Assembly (NCBI GenBank): GCA_913043015.1
Contig: CAJWKX010000023.1
Coordinates: forward strand, 1 to 10,463
DNA from: an uncultured Candidatus Pelagibacter sp.
GTDB taxonomy: Bacteria; Pseudomonadota; Alphaproteobacteria; Pelagibacterales; Pelagibacteraceae
Direction: 5' to 3'
Length of the DNA: 10,463 bases
The notes under the pieces were generated by a model, which was given only the letters and a program-made list of their open reading frames with translations, did no database searches and was not told the DNA's origin. A program made the translations under genes and the position numbers. Shown here one piece after another: positions 8,144 through 10,463 of this stretch (position 1 is the first letter of the stretch; the number at the start of each line of letters is the position of its first letter).

Positions 8144-9544
8144 TTACGAATGAATTGGTCTTTTATCTACCGATAATGCTGCTTCTTTTATAGCCTCAGA
8201 AAAAGTAGGATGAGCATGACAAGTTCTTGCGATATCCTCAGAACTGGCACCAAATTCCATTGCTAATGCCATTTCTGCAATCATTTCTCCAGCATGGGTT
8301 CCTATTATATGAACTCCTAAAACTTTATCTGTCTTTTCTTCTACAAGAATTTTAACAAATCCTTCTGGTTCATTAATTGCTTTGGCTCTTGAATTAGCCA
8401 TAAAAGGAAATTTTCCTATTTTATATGCATGATTCATATCTTTTAATTGTTCTTCAGTTTTTCCAATTGATGCAACTTCTGGCGAAGTATATACAACTCC
8501 TGGAATAACATCATAATTCACATGACCTGACTGACCAGAAATTAATTCAGCTACAGCTATTCCTTCTTCTTCTGCTTTATGTGCAAGCATTGGTCCATCA
8601 ATAACATCTCCTATTGCATAAACATTGGGAATATTTGTTTCAAAGTTTTTATTTACTTTTATTTTATTTTTTTTATCTAATTCAACGCCTATTTTTTCTA
8701 AATTTAGATTTTTAGTATAAGGTTTTCTGCCAACCGATATTAAAACTACATCACTTTCAAAAACTATTTGCTTTCCATCTTTATCAGTTGTATTTATTAC
8801 TACTCCTTTGTTATCTTTCTTAATAGAATCTACTTTTGTTTGTAGATGAAAGTTTAATCCCTGTTTTTTCAAAATGTTCATAAACTCTTTAGAAATTTCT
8901 TTGTCCATTCCAGGAGTAATATGGTCCAAGAACTCAACTACATGGACCTCTGCTCCTAGTCTTGACCAAACTGATCCTAATTCTAATCCAATATAACCAC
9001 CGCCAACAACAACCATTTTTTTCGGTACAAATGATAAAGATAAAGCGCCAGCTGAAGACAGTATTTTTTCTTCATCAAATTCAATTCCAGGCAATGCCAC
9101 TGGTTCGGAACCAGTACTAATTATAGTTTTTTCAGTTTCAATAATTGTTTCTTTATTATTTTGATCTAAAATTGAAATTTGGTTAACAGATTTAAATTTT
9201 CCAATACCTTTAAAATAAGTTACTTTGTTTTTTTTAAATAAAAATTCAATTCCTTTTGTTAAAGTAATCACAACTTTATCCTTATTTTGCATCATTTTTG
9301 GGAGATTTAGCGTTACATCTCCTACTTCAATACCGATTTTTGCAAAATTTTTTGCTTTGTGAAAATACTCTGAAAGGTTAAGTAAGCTTTTTGAAGGTAT
9401 ACAACCAATATTTAAACATGTTCCTCCTAGAGCTCCACGTGATTCGATGCATGCCGTCTTAATTCCCAATTGTGCCAGTCTAATTGCACAAACATATCCT
9501 CCTGGACCTCCTCCTATTACGGTTACTTGAAATTTATCTGACAT
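8144..9544 (-). CDS. lpdA: Dihydrolipoamide dehydrogenase (E3)
   Basis: This 466-residue FAD flavoprotein reoxidises the dihydrolipoyl groups of E2 and passes electrons to NAD+. Motifs: FAD-binding GGGPGG at 11-16; redox disulfide GGTCLNIGCIPSK with C43 and C48; NAD-binding GGGYIGLELG at 181-190, followed 14 residues later by the acidic E204 (HVVE) expected for NAD rather than NADP; second FAD motif VYAIGDVIDGPMLAHKAEEE at 308-327; and the dimer-interface active site HAHPTFSE with the H445/E450 pair. All catalytic residues are present. There is no N-terminal lipoyl domain, unlike some PDH-associated E3 proteins. The start codon abuts the sucB stop (TAA then ATG), so it is very probably coupled to sucB and serves the 2-oxoglutarate dehydrogenase complex. 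Whether it also serves pyruvate dehydrogenase or glycine cleavage depends on whether the genome has another copy. Confidence 0.98.
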   Translation of the reverse strand: MSDKFQVTVIGGGPGGYVCAIRLAQLGIKTACIESRGALGGTCLNIGCIPSKSLLNLSEYFHKAKNFAKIGIEVGDVTLNLPKMMQNKDKVVITLTKGIEFLFKKNKVTYFKGIGKFKSVNQISILDQNNKETIIETEKTIISTGSEPVALPGIEFDEEKILSSAGALSLSFVPKKMVVVGGGYIGLELGSVWSRLGAEVHVVEFLDHITPGMDKEISKEFMNILKKQGLNFHLQTKVDSIKKDNKGVVINTTDKDGKQIVFESDVVLISVGRKPYTKNLNLEKIGVELDKKNKIKVNKNFETNIPNVYAIGDVIDGPMLAHKAEEEGIAVAELISGQSGHVNYDVIPGVVYTSPEVASIGKTEEQLKDMNHAYKIGKFPFMANSRAKAINEPEGFVKILVEEKTDKVLGVHIIGTHAGEMIAEMALAMEFGASSEDIARTCHAHPTFSEAIKEAALSVDKRPIHS

Positions 9545-10463
9545 TTAAATATCTAAAAATAATCTTCTTGGATCCTCAAGATTTTCTTTTACTAATTTAA
9601 GGAAAGAAACTGAATCTTTACCATCAATTATTCTATGATCATAAGATAAGGCTAAATACATAATTGGTCTAACTTTAATTTCTCCATCTACTACAGCTGG
9701 TCTTTCAACAATATTATGCATACCTAATACAGCGGATTGCGGAGGATTTAGTATAGGAGTCGATAACATTGAACCATAAACTCCTCCATTGCTTATAGTA
9801 AATGTTCCACCTTGAAGGTCTTCAATTATCAATTTTCCACTTCTAGCTTTTTCTGAAATGGATTTAATATTTTTCTCAATTTCAGCAAATGATAATTCAT
9901 CTGCATTTCTTAATACAGGAACTACTAAACCTTTTTCAGTTCCTACTGCAAAACTAATATTATAATAATTTTTATAAATAATTTCTTGACCATCAACTTC
10001 AGCATTTATTGCTGGAAAAGATTTTAAACCAAGTACACATGCCTTTACAAAAAAAGACATGAAACCAAGCTTAATTCCAAATCTATTTTGAAAATCCTCT
10101 TGGTTTTCTTTTCGCATTGTAATGATATTGCTCATATCAACTTCATTAAAAGTTGTAAGCATAGCTGCATTTTCTTGTGCCTCTTTTAGTCTTTTTGCAA
10201 TAGTCTGCCTCAATCTAGTCATCTTAATTCTTTCTTCTTGACCATATTGAATTTTTCTTTCCGATGGTTTTGGTATAGTTCCCATCATACTAATTAAGTC
10301 ACCTTTCAATATACGGCCATCTTTCCCTGTGCCTTGAACCAAATCTAAATTTATTTTATTTTCGTCTACAATTTTTCTTACTGCAGGTGATAAAGTCTGT
10401 TTATTGGAATGTTTATTTTTTTGCACAATTTCATTTGTTAAAACCAACGGTTGTTCAACAGAA
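9545..10463 (-). CDS. sucB: 2-oxoglutarate dehydrogenase E2, dihydrolipoyl succinyltransferase, N-terminus outside window
   Basis: The frame runs off the right edge, so the lipoyl domain and the true start are missing; about 306 codons are visible. The TTG at 10447 is inside the gene: upstream codons continue SVEQP as interdomain linker. The visible part starts with this linker, then the peripheral subunit-binding domain ([20 protein letters not shown] and [13 protein letters not shown], about 10286-10393), which docks E1 or E3, then the acyltransferase core. Core marks are [53 protein letters not shown] and SYDHRIIDG. The catalytic His is codon 9635-9637 and the Asp is 9623-9625 (HxxxDG). 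[17 protein letters not shown] and the ending [11 protein letters not shown] are close to E. coli SucB, which favours succinyltransferase over the pyruvate or branched-chain E2. The next gene upstream, beyond the window, is expected to be sucA. Confidence 0.96.
   Translation of the reverse strand, partial: SVEQPLVLTNEIVQKNKHSNKQTLSPAVRKIVDENKINLDLVQGTGKDGRILKGDLISMMGTIPKPSERKIQYGQEERIKMTRLRQTIAKRLKEAQENAAMLTTFNEVDMSNIITMRKENQEDFQNRFGIKLGFMSFFVKACVLGLKSFPAINAEVDGQEIIYKNYYNISFAVGTEKGLVVPVLRNADELSFAEIEKNIKSISEKARSGKLIIEDLQGGTFTISNGGVYGSMLSTPILNPPQSAVLGMHNIVERPAVVDGEIKVRPIMYLALSYDHRIIDGKDSVSFLKLVKENLEDPRRLFLDI

Noticed and set aside
10445..10447. TTG as the start of sucB
   Set aside because: The frame continues to the window edge, and the lipoyl domain expected of E2 lies upstream, so this is an internal Leu codon in the linker.

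Overview
The window is a gene-dense, AT-rich stretch of bacterial chromosome (roughly 30% G+C by eye). Everything in it is core housekeeping. The organism is most likely an alphaproteobacterium with a small, streamlined genome, and SAR11/Pelagibacter-like is my best guess. Four things point that way: strong A/T bias with Lys/Asn/Ile-rich proteins, gene spacing of -8 to +3 bp at most junctions, an F1 operon in the order atpH-A-G-D-C without the Fo genes, and its placement beside a sucB-lpdA-priA cluster. This placement is from recall of families and gene order, not from a database search.

Layout. Positions 1-1261 (plus strand) hold the 3' part of ctpA, a PDZ/S41 periplasmic C-terminal processing protease, followed by rppH, a Nudix RNA pyrophosphohydrolase whose ATG lies inside the end of ctpA. 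The rppH stop codon overlaps the stop codon of the convergent atpC. Positions 1258-6056 (minus strand, transcribed from right to left) hold the complete F1 sector of ATP synthase: atpH (delta), atpA (alpha), atpG (gamma), atpD (beta), atpC (epsilon). Positions 6057-6165 are the only real intergenic gap (109 bp). It carries a plausible atp promoter and a clear Shine-Dalgarno for a TTG-initiated atpH. Positions 6166-10463 (minus strand) hold priA (replication-restart helicase), lpdA (dihydrolipoamide dehydrogenase, E3) and the C-terminal two thirds or so of sucB (2-oxoglutarate dehydrogenase E2). The sucB N-terminal lipoyl domain lies beyond the right edge.

Function. SucB and LpdA are the E2 and E3 of the 2-oxoglutarate dehydrogenase complex, which feeds NADH to respiration. 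The F1 subunits use the resulting proton gradient to make ATP. The minus-strand genes could be read from one upstream transcript (sucB-lpdA-priA), with atpHAGDC under its own promoter in the 109-bp gap.

I see no mobile element, CRISPR array, tRNA/rRNA, phage gene or defence island, and no gene-free stretch above 300 bp. I do not find a previously undescribed system. The points most worth a second look are in PriA: no room for the winged-helix domain, an altered motif III, and an odd final zinc-cysteine pair. A perfect 11-bp inverted repeat also covers the priA start codon.
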